Below, in pieces: positions 5,596 to 13,668 of a DNA stretch of 64,000 bases; the first letter of the stretch is position 1; the number at the start of each line of letters is the position of its first letter. The translations under genes were made by a program, and so were the position numbers. The DNA is from Halobacterium sp. KA-4. GTDB lineage: Archaea; Halobacteriota; Halobacteria; Halobacteriales; Halobacteriaceae. The notes under the pieces were generated by a model. That model was not told the DNA's origin, made no database searches, and saw only the letters and a program-made list of their open reading frames with translations. The DNA lies in assembly GCF_021028995.1 (NCBI RefSeq), contig NZ_JAJJZG010000001.1:1-64000 (forward strand), in the 5' to 3' direction.

Positions 5596-8046
5596 CTATC
5601 TCGCGGCAACAGTGAGTACGGCTGCGGTCAATCCACCCCATGCGACAGCGCCGCCGACGGCGAACGTGAGCAGCGCGCCACCCCCAAGGAAGCCGGCGAC
5701 AGCCCACGTGAGTACGCCGACCGCGGCGAGCGCGTGAATCGTCATCACACCAACCGGAGGTTCACGGCCACCGATGGAGAGCCACGTTCCATAGGCACCG
5801 AGCGCGAGCGCGAGCACGTAGGACAGAGCCCCTAGCCCGCCCCACAGCGAGAACAGGCTCGCCAGCAGCGAGTCGCCTCCTCCGTCACTAGAGCCGGGTG
5901 CGGTGGACACGGTCGATCCTGCTGACGTCCGCTGTGTTGGCTGTTGCGCGGGCTCAACGGTGACGTTCACGGCCGCGTCATTGAGGCTGCGGACGCCCAG
6001 TTCGTCCTCGACGACGAGCGAGACCTCGTACGTCCCGGGCTCCTCGAACGCGGTCACGTATGTCGGCGCCACACCGGACCGCCGCTCGTCGTCGATAGTG
6101 AAGTCATAGAGCGCGATAGCGCCATCGTCGGTAGACTGCCGCCCCGAGAACTCGATCGACTCGCCGGACCGAACAGTCGTCTCGTTGGCAGCGAGGACCG
6201 CAATCGGGCGCTCGTAGCGCGGGCCGAACGGCTCGCTCGCGAACGGCATCGGGTCGGCCTTCCCACCGTCAGTGACGACCGCGTCGCCCGCACCGCCGGG
6301 GTTAAGCGTCTCGTGGTAGGGGCCAGACTCGGAACCCCAGTAGTTGTGCTCCGCGACCACGGTTCCCCTGTCGAGAGAGCTACGCAGGCCGACGATGTGG
6401 CCGTAGATATCGTTGTAGATGAGTTCGACGTTCGGCGCATTATTGACAATCACGCCGGTCGCAGCGGCGTCACTGCCGCCGTCGGCCCGCTCGCTGTCGG
6501 CAGTGTTCAACACGACGGCGTTGTTCGCCAGCCGTGCCGGCGTCGGACCGGTAACACGCACGCCGTTCGCGTTCGCCGCGATGGTGTTGTTATGGATTTC
6601 GGTAGTCGTACCCGCGATCTGACCCGCGACATCAACACCGAACTCATCGTTGTCGAGCGCCTCGTTGAATCCAACGGTCACCCCGCCGAGAATATCGCTC
6701 GCCTGAACGGAGAGCCCGTCATCGGCATTCCCAACGAAGCGGTTTCGGAGGGCAGTCACGCCGCGTACGCGGACCGCGGATACGGCGATCCCCGAGCCAC
6801 CGTTCGCCCGCACGACGTTGTCCGCAAACATCGTGTTGTCGACTTGCTGAGTTGCGAACGTCACGCCGCCATCGCCGTTTTCGGCGAAGGTGTTGTTCTG
6901 CACATCGAAGTCATCCACAAAGACGTACTCCGCGGTGGCGTCGACACCGTACCGGTCGTTGCGCACAAACTCGTTGTTCTCGACGGTGAACGTGACGTAC
7001 TGGATGCCGCCGGTCGTCCGTCGCAGCCCGATCCGAAGCCCGTTCCGGGAATCGACGACCGTGTTTCGCGCGAAGCGCACGCGGTCGGCGTCGGTCGCCC
7101 CCTCCACGTGGAAGCCGCTTCCGGACGCGTCCCGGACCTCGCTGTTTACTACGTCGACCTCGTTGAGCGCGCCGCCACGGAACACGACGCCGTCACCGCC
7201 CACGCTCTCGATTCCGACGCGTCGGAGTGTCACGTCCTCAACGCGATGCTCGTTCGTGGCCTGTGGCCGCGCGTCTGTCGACTCAATCTCAAACACCACG
7301 CCAGCACCCGAGACGCCGGCGACGGTAACGTCGGTGAGTCTGATGTTCGAAATCTGCCGGGTACGCACGCGAACGCCGTTCGTACCGGTATTCGCAAAGG
7401 TGGTACCGGAGATTCGCACGTTCCGGACTGCGTCCACATACGGGTTGGTCTCGGGAACCTCGAACGCTATGCCCGTGCGTCCAACGTCGGTGAACCGGGC
7501 GTCCACAACCCGAATCGACGGCGACCCGTCCCGCGTCGTGATGGCCATCCCGTCGCGGACGTGCTCACGAACCGTCGAGTCGGCGAGCCGAATCGAACCC
7601 TCGCTGGAGGTCGCCGTAACCGCGGTCGTGCCGTGTTCGACGACGGTGTGTGTCAGCCGCAGTGTCGAGTCACCGTCACCAGCGTACTCGATGGTCTGCC
7701 ACGTACCCGCGTCCGAGGACGCATCCGCGGTCGTGAACTGAATCGGGTTGGCCGCGGTCCCGGCTGCGACCAGACTACCCTCGACGGTTATCGTGACCTC
7801 CTCGCCGACGTTGACCCGCGTACCGGATTCGACAGTGAGCGTCACGTCGCCAGCAACTGTCAGGTCGCGGCCGACGTAGTACGGGCCATCATCGGCCGTC
7901 CACGTCGTGTTCTCGGTCACGTTACTCTCGACGTACGTCGGCGTCGCCTCCGCGGCCGCCGCTGGCACGACAGCGCTCGCCGCAACACCGGTAGCAACCA
8001 CGCCGATAACCACGATTGCGCCGAGGAGAACCTTTCCTGACGTCAT
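5596..8046 (-). CDS. Exported beta-helix (NosD-like) protein with PKD domain and C-terminal membrane segments
   Basis: An 816-residue envelope protein. The first 33 residues are a signal peptide (MTSGKVLLGAIVV... ending in an Ala-rich stretch). About residues 35-590 are right-handed beta-helix repeats of the NosD/periplasmic copper-binding type, with many recurring Asn/Gly/Val turns such as NTFAENGDGGV and RNRFVGNADDGL. Residues about 615-705 form a PKD-like domain (VRSGESIEFSGRQS, FEEPGTYEVSLVVED). Three hydrophobic helices end the protein (about 730-816). The ATG at 8046 overlaps the stop of the upstream gene (ATGA), so the two are translated from one mRNA. A longer N-terminus (8091) would lie inside the upstream gene and is rejected. 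Likely a carbohydrate- or surface-interacting protein; the substrate is unknown. Confidence 0.85.
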   Translation of the reverse strand: MTSGKVLLGAIVVIGVVATGVAASAVVPAAAAEATPTYVESNVTENTTWTADDGPYYVGRDLTVAGDVTLTVESGTRVNVGEEVTITVEGSLVAAGTAANPIQFTTADASSDAGTWQTIEYAGDGDSTLRLTHTVVEHGTTAVTATSSEGSIRLADSTVREHVRDGMAITTRDGSPSIRVVDARFTDVGRTGIAFEVPETNPYVDAVRNVRISGTTFANTGTNGVRVRTRQISNIRLTDVTVAGVSGAGVVFEIESTDARPQATNEHRVEDVTLRRVGIESVGGDGVVFRGGALNEVDVVNSEVRDASGSGFHVEGATDADRVRFARNTVVDSRNGLRIGLRRTTGGIQYVTFTVENNEFVRNDRYGVDATAEYVFVDDFDVQNNTFAENGDGGVTFATQQVDNTMFADNVVRANGGSGIAVSAVRVRGVTALRNRFVGNADDGLSVQASDILGGVTVGFNEALDNDEFGVDVAGQIAGTTTEIHNNTIAANANGVRVTGPTPARLANNAVVLNTADSERADGGSDAAATGVIVNNAPNVELIYNDIYGHIVGLRSSLDRGTVVAEHNYWGSESGPYHETLNPGGAGDAVVTDGGKADPMPFASEPFGPRYERPIAVLAANETTVRSGESIEFSGRQSTDDGAIALYDFTIDDERRSGVAPTYVTAFEEPGTYEVSLVVEDELGVRSLNDAAVNVTVEPAQQPTQRTSAGSTVSTAPGSSDGGGDSLLASLFSLWGGLGALSYVLALALGAYGTWLSIGGREPPVGVMTIHALAAVGVLTWAVAGFLGGGALLTFAVGGAVAWGGLTAAVLTVAAR

Positions 8047-9185
8047 GTGAGTACGGTTAGGAGCCGTCCCAACGGGTAATGTACCGACCAATCGAACGCT
8101 CCAGTACCGCCCGTAACCGCTGAGTTCTTCGCGTCGTCATTCGGCGTCGTCGGGTCCATGCCACGCAACACTTCCTCGCCGTCCGGAATCCTGTCGGCAT
8201 CCGAGTCAGTCGCAGTCGGATTGGAGCCGTACCGTCGTAGTTCTATGGCGTCTTCGATGCCGTCGTCATCCGTGTCCGCGTCCAACGGGTCTGTTCCCGT
8301 GTCGCGGAACTCGGTCAGGTCGGTGAGCCCGTCGCCGTCCGTATCGCGGTCCTCGGGGTCGGTGCCGAGTTTGACTTCAAGCGGATCCGGAAGTCCGTCG
8401 AGGTCCGCGTCAGCCTCGATAGCGGACGTGTTGGCTGCGAGTTCGGACCGGTCATCAAGGCTATCGGCGTCCGTATCCGCGTCTCCGTAGTCCGTGCCCG
8501 CGCGGACCTCCTCATCGTCGCGAATACCGTCGTCGTCCGTGTCGCGATCGGTCGGATCGGAGTCGAACTGGTGGACCTCGTAGCCGTCTTCAAGTTCGTC
8601 GCCGTCCGTGTCGGCATCGCGGAAGTCGGTGCCCAGCGTGAGTTCGTTGGTGTTCGAGAGCCCGTCGGCGTCAAGATCGCCGCCCTTGTTGATGACGTGG
8701 ACCGTAATTGCCCGGTCGTCGCGGCGCGAACTATCGCCGCTCCGTGAACTGTACATCGTCGCGTACAACGTGTGTCGGCCCGGTTCGAGGTCCTGTTCAC
8801 GGGGTTTGAGCGTGAGGGCGGCGTCGATCGTCGCCAGTTCGCCAAGCGTCACCGTCGTCACATCTAGTGAGGTGTCGAGTGGCTCGTTGTAGCTGGCTTC
8901 CCGGGTTTCGGTCAGCCGGACGTCGTAGTCGGCGTAGTAGGAGTCGGAGTCGTTGAGGTAGTCACCGACGGTCACTTGCACGGTCGCGGGTTCGTCAGCC
9001 CACACGTAGTAGACGTCATCCCGTTCGGTCGCCGCGCCCGCGCCGGTCACGTCGACCGAGAGGACGCCAGAGTCGACCGTAGTGGCGTCAACGGCGCCAG
9101 TCACAAGCGCCGTCGCCGGGCTCGTCGCCAGGAGAGCAACGATGACGGCGACCACGGCGACGCGCGGAGCTGAGCACCGAGACAC
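8043..9185 (-). CDS. Exported calcium-binding protein with thrombospondin type 3-like repeats
   Basis: With the GTG at 9185 the protein has 380 residues and starts with a signal peptide (about 1-28, VAVVAVIVALLATSPATALVTG). A beta-rich domain follows (about 30-165). Residues 170-345 consist of at least eight DxDxDG-type loops (DADGLSN, DTDGDELED, DTDDDGIRD, DADLDGLPD, DTDGDGLTD, DTDDDGIED and variants), spaced 20-27 residues, as in thrombospondin type 3 or dockerin-like calcium loops. A TATA-like box lies 29-34 bp before this GTG, while the longer start at 9281 lies upstream of it. The gene overlaps the beta-helix gene by ATGA, so both exported proteins form one operon. Some loops lack a key Asp/Gly and may bind calcium weakly. 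Confidence 0.85.
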   Translation of the reverse strand: MSRCSAPRVAVVAVIVALLATSPATALVTGAVDATTVDSGVLSVDVTGAGAATERDDVYYVWADEPATVQVTVGDYLNDSDSYYADYDVRLTETREASYNEPLDTSLDVTTVTLGELATIDAALTLKPREQDLEPGRHTLYATMYSSRSGDSSRRDDRAITVHVINKGGDLDADGLSNTNELTLGTDFRDADTDGDELEDGYEVHQFDSDPTDRDTDDDGIRDDEEVRAGTDYGDADTDADSLDDRSELAANTSAIEADADLDGLPDPLEVKLGTDPEDRDTDGDGLTDLTEFRDTGTDPLDADTDDDGIEDAIELRRYGSNPTATDSDADRIPDGEEVLRGMDPTTPNDDAKNSAVTGGTGAFDWSVHYPLGRLLTVLT

Positions 9186-9213
9186 GTACCTCTGTCTTGG
9201 TGTAACGCACTTG

Positions 9214-9219
9214 AATATA
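9214..9219 (-). promoter_or_regulatory. TATA-like box of the exported-protein operon
   Basis: On the minus strand TATATT lies 29-34 bp upstream of the GTG at 9185. This spacing is typical for leaderless haloarchaeal transcripts and supports that start. Confidence 0.55.
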
Positions 9220-9378
9220 GTGGTGAGTCTACCCCGGGTACGAGAACAGTCCAGCCGCCGTCTTGGGTTACGGGGAGTCAAGGAGAACTCCGTCTTTTAG
9301 CGCGGGGAGGATGTCAATCGTAGGGGCGTGACTGCTGGCGGTAGTGTTCAGAGTGGCCTTATGGCGCGAGCGGCGTCG

Positions 9379-9477
9379 CTACCGGTGGAGCGTCTCATAC
9401 ACCTGTGGGAGCAGGTACGCGAACACAGCGAACACCGCGGCGAACAGTAGCGCCAGCAGCAGTTCAACGGGTCCCAT
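9379..9477 (-). CDS. Single-span membrane microprotein, 32 residues
   Basis: An open frame of 33 codons encodes a protein starting MGPVELLLALLF and ending PQVYETLHR. Residues 4-22 form one clear hydrophobic helix, followed by a short polar tail. The reading frame has GC-rich third positions like the neighbours. It is transcribed away from the carboxyltransferase gene (85 bp between the two starts). The family is not recognised. Small single-span proteins are common partners of membrane complexes, but no partner can be named. It lies between the promoter of the calcium-binding gene and the carboxyltransferase gene. Confidence 0.55.
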   Translation of the reverse strand: MGPVELLLALLFAAVFAVFAYLLPQVYETLHR

Positions 9478-9562
9478 GTGAAATTTGTTCTCTACAATAG
9501 GACGTAATCTTTGTGGCCGTCGAAGAGAAAACGGTTTGCCGCCCTACGACTCACGAAAGACC

Positions 9563-11338
9563 ATGAAGGTACGAATCGGTGCTGGCGCGACCGACGAGGA
9601 GGCGCAGGCGGTCGCCGCCGCGCTCGCCGAACACGTCGCCGACGAGGTCGAGGTGTACCTCGGCGAGGCCGACGAGCCCGCAGCCACCCACGCCCCGCTC
9701 GAGCGCTCCACGAGCGACGAACCCGAGGAACGCGACCTCGGGCCCACCGAACGCGAGGAACGGCTCCGCGAGGAAATCGAGGACATCCTCGAAGGCGGCC
9801 CCGAGAAGTACAAAGAACGCCTGAGTGAGCAGGACAAACTGTTCGTGCGCGACCGCCTCGACCTCTGGTTCGGCGAGGACGGTGGGGATGGTACGGGCGA
9901 CCTCCTGTTCGAGGACGGGAAGTTCGCCAACTTCGATTCCTGGCACCCGAACAGCCCGGACGTCGACGACGCCGACCCCGACAGCCGCCTCCCGGCGGAC
10001 GGCCTCATCACAGGGGCGGCGGACTTCGAGGGCCGAGACGTCCACTTCATGGCCAACGACTTCACGGTAAAGGCGGGGTCGATGGCCGAACGCGGCGTCG
10101 AAAAGTTTCTCCGGATGCAGCAGCGCGCGCTCAAGACCGGCCAGCCGGTGCTGTACCTGATGGACTCCTCGGGCGGCCGCATCGACGAGCAGTCCGGGTT
10201 CTTCGCCAACCGCGAGGGCATCGGAAAGTACTACTTCAACCACTCCCGGCTCTCCGGACGCGTCCCCCAGATTTGCGTGCTGTACGGCCCGTGCATCGCC
10301 GGCGCCGCGTACACGCCCGTGTTCGCGGACTTCACCGTGATGGTCAAGGGAATGTCCGCGATGGCCATCGCCAGCCCCCGGATGGTGAAGATGGTGACCG
10401 GCGAGGAAATCGAGATGCAGGAACTGGGTGGCCCCGAGGTGCACGCCCGCCAGTCCGGGAGCGCGGACCTCGTCGCCCGCGACGAGGAGCACGCCCGCGA
10501 ACTCGTCTCGGACCTGATTCAGTACCTCCCCGACAACAGCGACGAGAAGCCGCCGAGCCAGCCCGCGCAGCAGCCCGCGAAACCCACCGAGGGCATCGAC
10601 GGCCTGATTCCCAAGTCCCCGAACCGCGCGTACGACATGCACGACCTTATCGAGCGCGTGGTTGACGGCGACTCCTTCTTCGAACTCAAGCCCGAGTACG
10701 GCAAGGAGATTCTCACGGGGTACGCCCGCATTGACGGTCGCACCGTGGGTATCGTCGCGAACCAGCCCGCCGAGCGCGCGGGCGCCATCTTCCCGGACGC
10801 CGCCGAGAAGGCAGCGGAGTTCGTCTGGAAGTCCGACGCGTACAACATTCCGTTACTCTACCTCTGCGACACCCCTGGCTTCATGGCGGGCTCGCAGGTT
10901 GAGAAGGACGCCATCCTGGAGAAGGGCAAGAAGATGATTTACGCGACCAGCGAGGCCACCGTCCCGAAGCAGTCCGTGGTCGTACGGAAGGCCTACGGCG
11001 CGGGCATCTACGCCATGAGCGGCCCGGCCTACGACCCCGAAGCCACTATCGCGCTCCCCTCCGGCGAAATCGGCATTATGGGCCCGGAAGCCGCCATCAA
11101 CGCCGTCTACGCGAACAAACTGAACGACATCGACGACCCCGAAGAACGAAAGCAACGCGAGCAGGAGCTCCGCGAGGAGTACCGCGAGGACATCGACGTC
11201 CACCGAATGGCCAGCGAGACCGTCATCGATGAAATCGTCCCGCCCTCGGAACTCCGGACAGAACTCGCGAACCGCTTCGCGTTCTACGAGGACGTCGAAA
11301 AGGACCGCCCGTCGAAGAAACACGGCACGATTCTCTGA
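9563..11338 (+). CDS. pccB: Propionyl-CoA / acyl-CoA carboxylase carboxyltransferase subunit with N-terminal extension
   Basis: A 591-residue biotin-dependent carboxyltransferase that moves carboxyl from carboxybiotin to an acyl-CoA, most likely propionyl-CoA. The two crotonase-like halves are evident: N half about 130-340 (LYLMDSSGGRIDEQ, YGPCIAGAAYTPVFAD, SPRMVKMVTGEE) and C half about 380-580 (ANQPAERAG, LLYLCDTPGFMAGSQ, VRKAYGAGIYAMSGP, GEIGIMGPE). Start ATG 9563 (MKVRIGAGATDEE) is preferred; the frame upstream has no plausible coding. Residues 1-100 are unusual: a short alpha/beta piece and a long charged helix, resembling small extra subunits (PccX/AccE type) of other acyl-CoA carboxylases. 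The biotin carboxylase subunit is not in this window; birA is, at 44 kb. Confidence 0.9.
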   Translation: MKVRIGAGATDEEAQAVAAALAEHVADEVEVYLGEADEPAATHAPLERSTSDEPEERDLGPTEREERLREEIEDILEGGPEKYKERLSEQDKLFVRDRLDLWFGEDGGDGTGDLLFEDGKFANFDSWHPNSPDVDDADPDSRLPADGLITGAADFEGRDVHFMANDFTVKAGSMAERGVEKFLRMQQRALKTGQPVLYLMDSSGGRIDEQSGFFANREGIGKYYFNHSRLSGRVPQICVLYGPCIAGAAYTPVFADFTVMVKGMSAMAIASPRMVKMVTGEEIEMQELGGPEVHARQSGSADLVARDEEHARELVSDLIQYLPDNSDEKPPSQPAQQPAKPTEGIDGLIPKSPNRAYDMHDLIERVVDGDSFFELKPEYGKEILTGYARIDGRTVGIVANQPAERAGAIFPDAAEKAAEFVWKSDAYNIPLLYLCDTPGFMAGSQVEKDAILEKGKKMIYATSEATVPKQSVVVRKAYGAGIYAMSGPAYDPEATIALPSGEIGIMGPEAAINAVYANKLNDIDDPEERKQREQELREEYREDIDVHRMASETVIDEIVPPSELRTELANRFAFYEDVEKDRPSKKHGTIL

Positions 11339-11359
11339 GGCAGCGACGTTTCGGGCGCG

Positions 11360-11734
11360 CTACGACATGTGTGCGGTGACGTCGGTCGAGGAAATCATGC
11401 CGACGTAGTCGTCGTCGACCACGGGGAGGTGTTTGATGCCGTACGTCGTCATCATCGCGGCGACCTCCTCCATGTAGAGGTCGGGCGCGGCGGTCTCGAC
11501 CTCGGTCGTCATCACGTCCGCGACCGTCATCTCGGCGACGTCCTGTCCGTCGGCGACGGCGTCGAGGACGTCGGTGCTGCTGATTATCGCGCGCGGCGTC
11601 GTCGTCACGACGAGCGCGCTGATGTCTTTCGCGCGCATCCGCTGTGCGGCCTCTTTCACAGTCGCGTCGGCGCTAATCGTCTCCAGCGGCGTGGACATCA
11701 CGTCCTCAACTGTGGGCTTCTCGGTAGAAGACAT
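11360..11734 (-). CDS. CBS-domain pair protein
   Basis: A 124-residue protein made almost only of two CBS domains: residues 8-60 (VEDVMSTPLETISADATVKEAAQRMRAKDISALVV) and 68-122 (VADVMTTEVETAAPDL, YGIKHLPVVDDDYVGMISSTDV). CBS pairs bind adenine nucleotides and act as energy or ligand sensors. The ATG at 11734 is preferred over an upstream in-frame start because it begins MSSTEKPTVEDVM, the usual N-terminus. It is convergent with the carboxyltransferase gene (21 bp between the stops) and divergent from the MscS gene. The target is unknown. Confidence 0.85.
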   Translation of the reverse strand: MSSTEKPTVEDVMSTPLETISADATVKEAAQRMRAKDISALVVTTTPRAIISSTDVLDAVADGQDVAEMTVADVMTTEVETAAPDLYMEEVAAMMTTYGIKHLPVVDDDYVGMISSTDVTAHMS

Positions 11735-11819
11735 ACGACACCCCACGCACCCCCCTACCAAGGCAGTTTCCCCGTCCGCAGCCACGAACGTTCATGACGC
11801 GCCCGCCGGATACGTCGGT

Positions 11820-12677
11820 ATGGTCGTCCCGCAGTCGGTTCCGGAGTTGACCGCGAAGTACGCGCTCCTGCTCGGACAGGTCGCAGAATTCGTCGCCGTG
11901 ACGCTCGTCGTCTACGTCTTCGGACGGCTCGTCGTCCGGCCGCTCGTCGAGTCGCTGTTCGCCCGCTGGGACCTCGCGCCGACGCTGGAGAACACCGTCG
12001 TGAAACTGCTGCGCGCCGGCGTCCTGCTGGGCGCGGTCGCCGCGGGCGCGTGGGCGGCGGGGTTCGGCGCGTTCCTCGGCGGGTCGGCGCTCATCTTCGC
12101 CGCGCTCACGCTCGCCGTCGGGTTCGCTGCACAGGACGTGCTCTCGAACTTCGTCGCCGGCGTGTTCATCGTTCAGGACCCGAACTTCAACATCGACGAC
12201 TGGATAGAGTGGGAGGACAAGGCGGGCTTCATCAGCGACATCGGGTTCCGCGTGACGCGCATCCAGACGTTTGACAACGAGACCATCACCGTCCCGAACA
12301 CGGAACTTGCGACGAAACCCGTGACGAACCGGATGAGCAACGAGACGCTGCGCATCTCCTACACGGTCGGCATCGGGTACGGCGACGACATTGACGCCGC
12401 GACCCGCATCCTCCTGGACGCGGCGGCCGACCACGACGACATCCTCGACGACCCGGAGCCGTCCGTCCGGGTCGCGGACCTCGACGACACCGCGGTGCTC
12501 CTGCAGTCCCGGTTCTGGATTGCCGATCCCGACCGCGAGGACTTCTCGGTGACGCGCTCGGAGTACATCCAGGACGTCACCGAGCGCTTCGCGGCCGCCG
12601 ACGTGGACCTCTCGACGACCAGCCAGCACGCGCTCTCCGGCGAACTCACCGTCCACGAGCGCCCCGCGGAACCCTGA
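11820..12677 (+). CDS. mscS: Small-conductance mechanosensitive channel (MscS family)
   Basis: A 285-residue membrane protein. Three membrane helices (about 13-37, 60-85, 88-110) are followed by the pore-lining TM3 with alternating Gly/Ala (LAVGFAAQDVLSNFVAGVFI), the hallmark of MscS. The cytoplasmic beta domain starts at about 118 (PNFNIDDWIEWEDKAGFISDIGFRVTRIQTFDNETITVPN) and an alpha/beta C-terminal domain follows. The family releases ions on membrane tension during osmotic downshock, useful for a halophile facing dilution. The ATG at 11820 starts MVVPQSVPELT; the frame reaches further upstream but overlaps the divergent CBS gene. Confidence 0.9.
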   Translation: MVVPQSVPELTAKYALLLGQVAEFVAVTLVVYVFGRLVVRPLVESLFARWDLAPTLENTVVKLLRAGVLLGAVAAGAWAAGFGAFLGGSALIFAALTLAVGFAAQDVLSNFVAGVFIVQDPNFNIDDWIEWEDKAGFISDIGFRVTRIQTFDNETITVPNTELATKPVTNRMSNETLRISYTVGIGYGDDIDAATRILLDAAADHDDILDDPEPSVRVADLDDTAVLLQSRFWIADPDREDFSVTRSEYIQDVTERFAAADVDLSTTSQHALSGELTVHERPAEP

Positions 12678-12680
12678 GTC

Positions 12681-13091
12681 CTACTCGCGCTGCAGCGCGT
12701 CCACGAGCACTGCGAGCGCGAGGCCGGCGAGCCCGACGTCCCGCGCGATTACGTCCCCGAACTGTCCGGTCGTCGCCCAGACGACGGCGAGGTACGCGAC
12801 GGTCACCGCCAGCGAGACGATCGCGACGAGCGCGGCGAACGCAGTGTAGCGGTCCGCGAACAACAGCGCCGCGAACCCAATTTCGAGCATGCCGTTCGCG
12901 AGCATGAACGCCATGGGCGAGACGACGAGCCACGGCGCGAGCCAGTCGGTGACGTAGACCGCCCAAGCGCCCGGGTCGAGGAGTTTGTGGACGCCCGCGG
13001 CGAGTAGCATCGCGCCCAGTCCCCAGCGCGCGAGCGTCCCCGAGTCGGGTGCACCAGCAGCGAGTCGCTCCGCGCGGTCGCGGACAGTCAC
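12681..13091 (-). CDS. DoxX-like four-helix membrane protein
   Basis: A 136-residue protein with four predicted membrane helices. RWGLGAMLLAAGVHKLLDP (about 22-40) is the typical DoxX/DoxD opening, and GMLEIGFAALLFADRYTAFAA lies in the middle. The start is the GTG at 13091, two bases after the stop of the MaoC gene, so the pair is co-transcribed. The open frame extends much further upstream, but only as antisense of MaoC sense codons. DoxX-like proteins are quinone-linked or stress-related membrane proteins; the role here is unknown. It is convergent with mscS (3 bp between the stops). Confidence 0.78.
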   Translation of the reverse strand: MTVRDRAERLAAGAPDSGTLARWGLGAMLLAAGVHKLLDPGAWAVYVTDWLAPWLVVSPMAFMLANGMLEIGFAALLFADRYTAFAALVAIVSLAVTVAYLAVVWATTGQFGDVIARDVGLAGLALAVLVDALQRE

Positions 13092-13093
13092 AG

Positions 13094-13558
13094 TCAGTCC
13101 TCGGCGTGTTCGCGCTTCAGCGAGAGTGCCGTGCGGTCGAACTCGCAGACCAACTCGTCGTCGCGGTTCACGGCGAACGCCTCGACGTGGAAGGTGACAA
13201 TACCGCGCTCGCCGTCGCTGGTCTCGCGCTTGTCGGTGACCGTCGACTGCGCGCGAATCGTGTCGCCGTGGAACACCGGCACGGGGTGTTCGACGTCGTC
13301 GTACGAGAGGTTCGCGACGATGGTGCCGTCGGTTGTGTCCGGGATGGTGAGGCCGACGGCGAGGCTGAGCGTGTAGAGGCCGTTGACGACGCGCTCGCCG
13401 AACTGCGTGTCGGCGGCGAATTCGGCGTCGAGGTGCAGCGGCTGCTGGTTCATCGTGAGGTCGCAGAACTGCTGGTTGTCGGCCTCCGAGACGGTGCGGC
13501 GCTTCTCGTGTTCGATAGTTTCGCCGACGTCGAACTCCTCGTAGTAGCGTCCCGCCAT
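13094..13558 (-). CDS. MaoC-like (R)-specific enoyl-CoA/mesaconyl-CoA hydratase family protein
   Basis: A 154-residue hot-dog-fold protein. YYEEFDVGETIEHEKRRTVSEADNQQFCDLTMNQQPLHLD (residues 5-44) is the usual N-terminus of MaoC-type dehydratases; the Asn-x-x-x-Leu-His motif (about 37-42) matches the active-site region of the hydratase family, and GERVVNGLYTLSLAVGL follows. A TTTTAA box 28 bp before the ATG at 13558 suggests a leaderless mRNA. Members hydrate enoyl-CoAs; some haloarchaeal ones hydrate mesaconyl-CoA in the methylaspartate cycle. The CitE-like lyase and glutamate dehydrogenase nearby would fit that cycle, but its mutase and ammonia lyase are not in the window. Confidence 0.83.
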   Translation of the reverse strand: MAGRYYEEFDVGETIEHEKRRTVSEADNQQFCDLTMNQQPLHLDAEFAADTQFGERVVNGLYTLSLAVGLTIPDTTDGTIVANLSYDDVEHPVPVFHGDTIRAQSTVTDKRETSDGERGIVTFHVEAFAVNRDDELVCEFDRTALSLKREHAED

Positions 13559-13668
13559 GGGCGAGTGGGGTCGGCCCCAATCCTTAAAACCGCCGAAACC
13601 GCGGCCAGCAGGCTTTTACTCGGGAGATGGCCATCACCATTTTTCAGTCGGCAGGCGAGGTTGGGGAT

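Noticed and set aside
5944-8040. A 698-codon plus-strand frame opposite the beta-helix gene
   Set aside because: The minus strand codes an intact signal peptide, beta-helix repeats and membrane helices; the plus-strand product is Arg/Val/Asp-rich without any motif.
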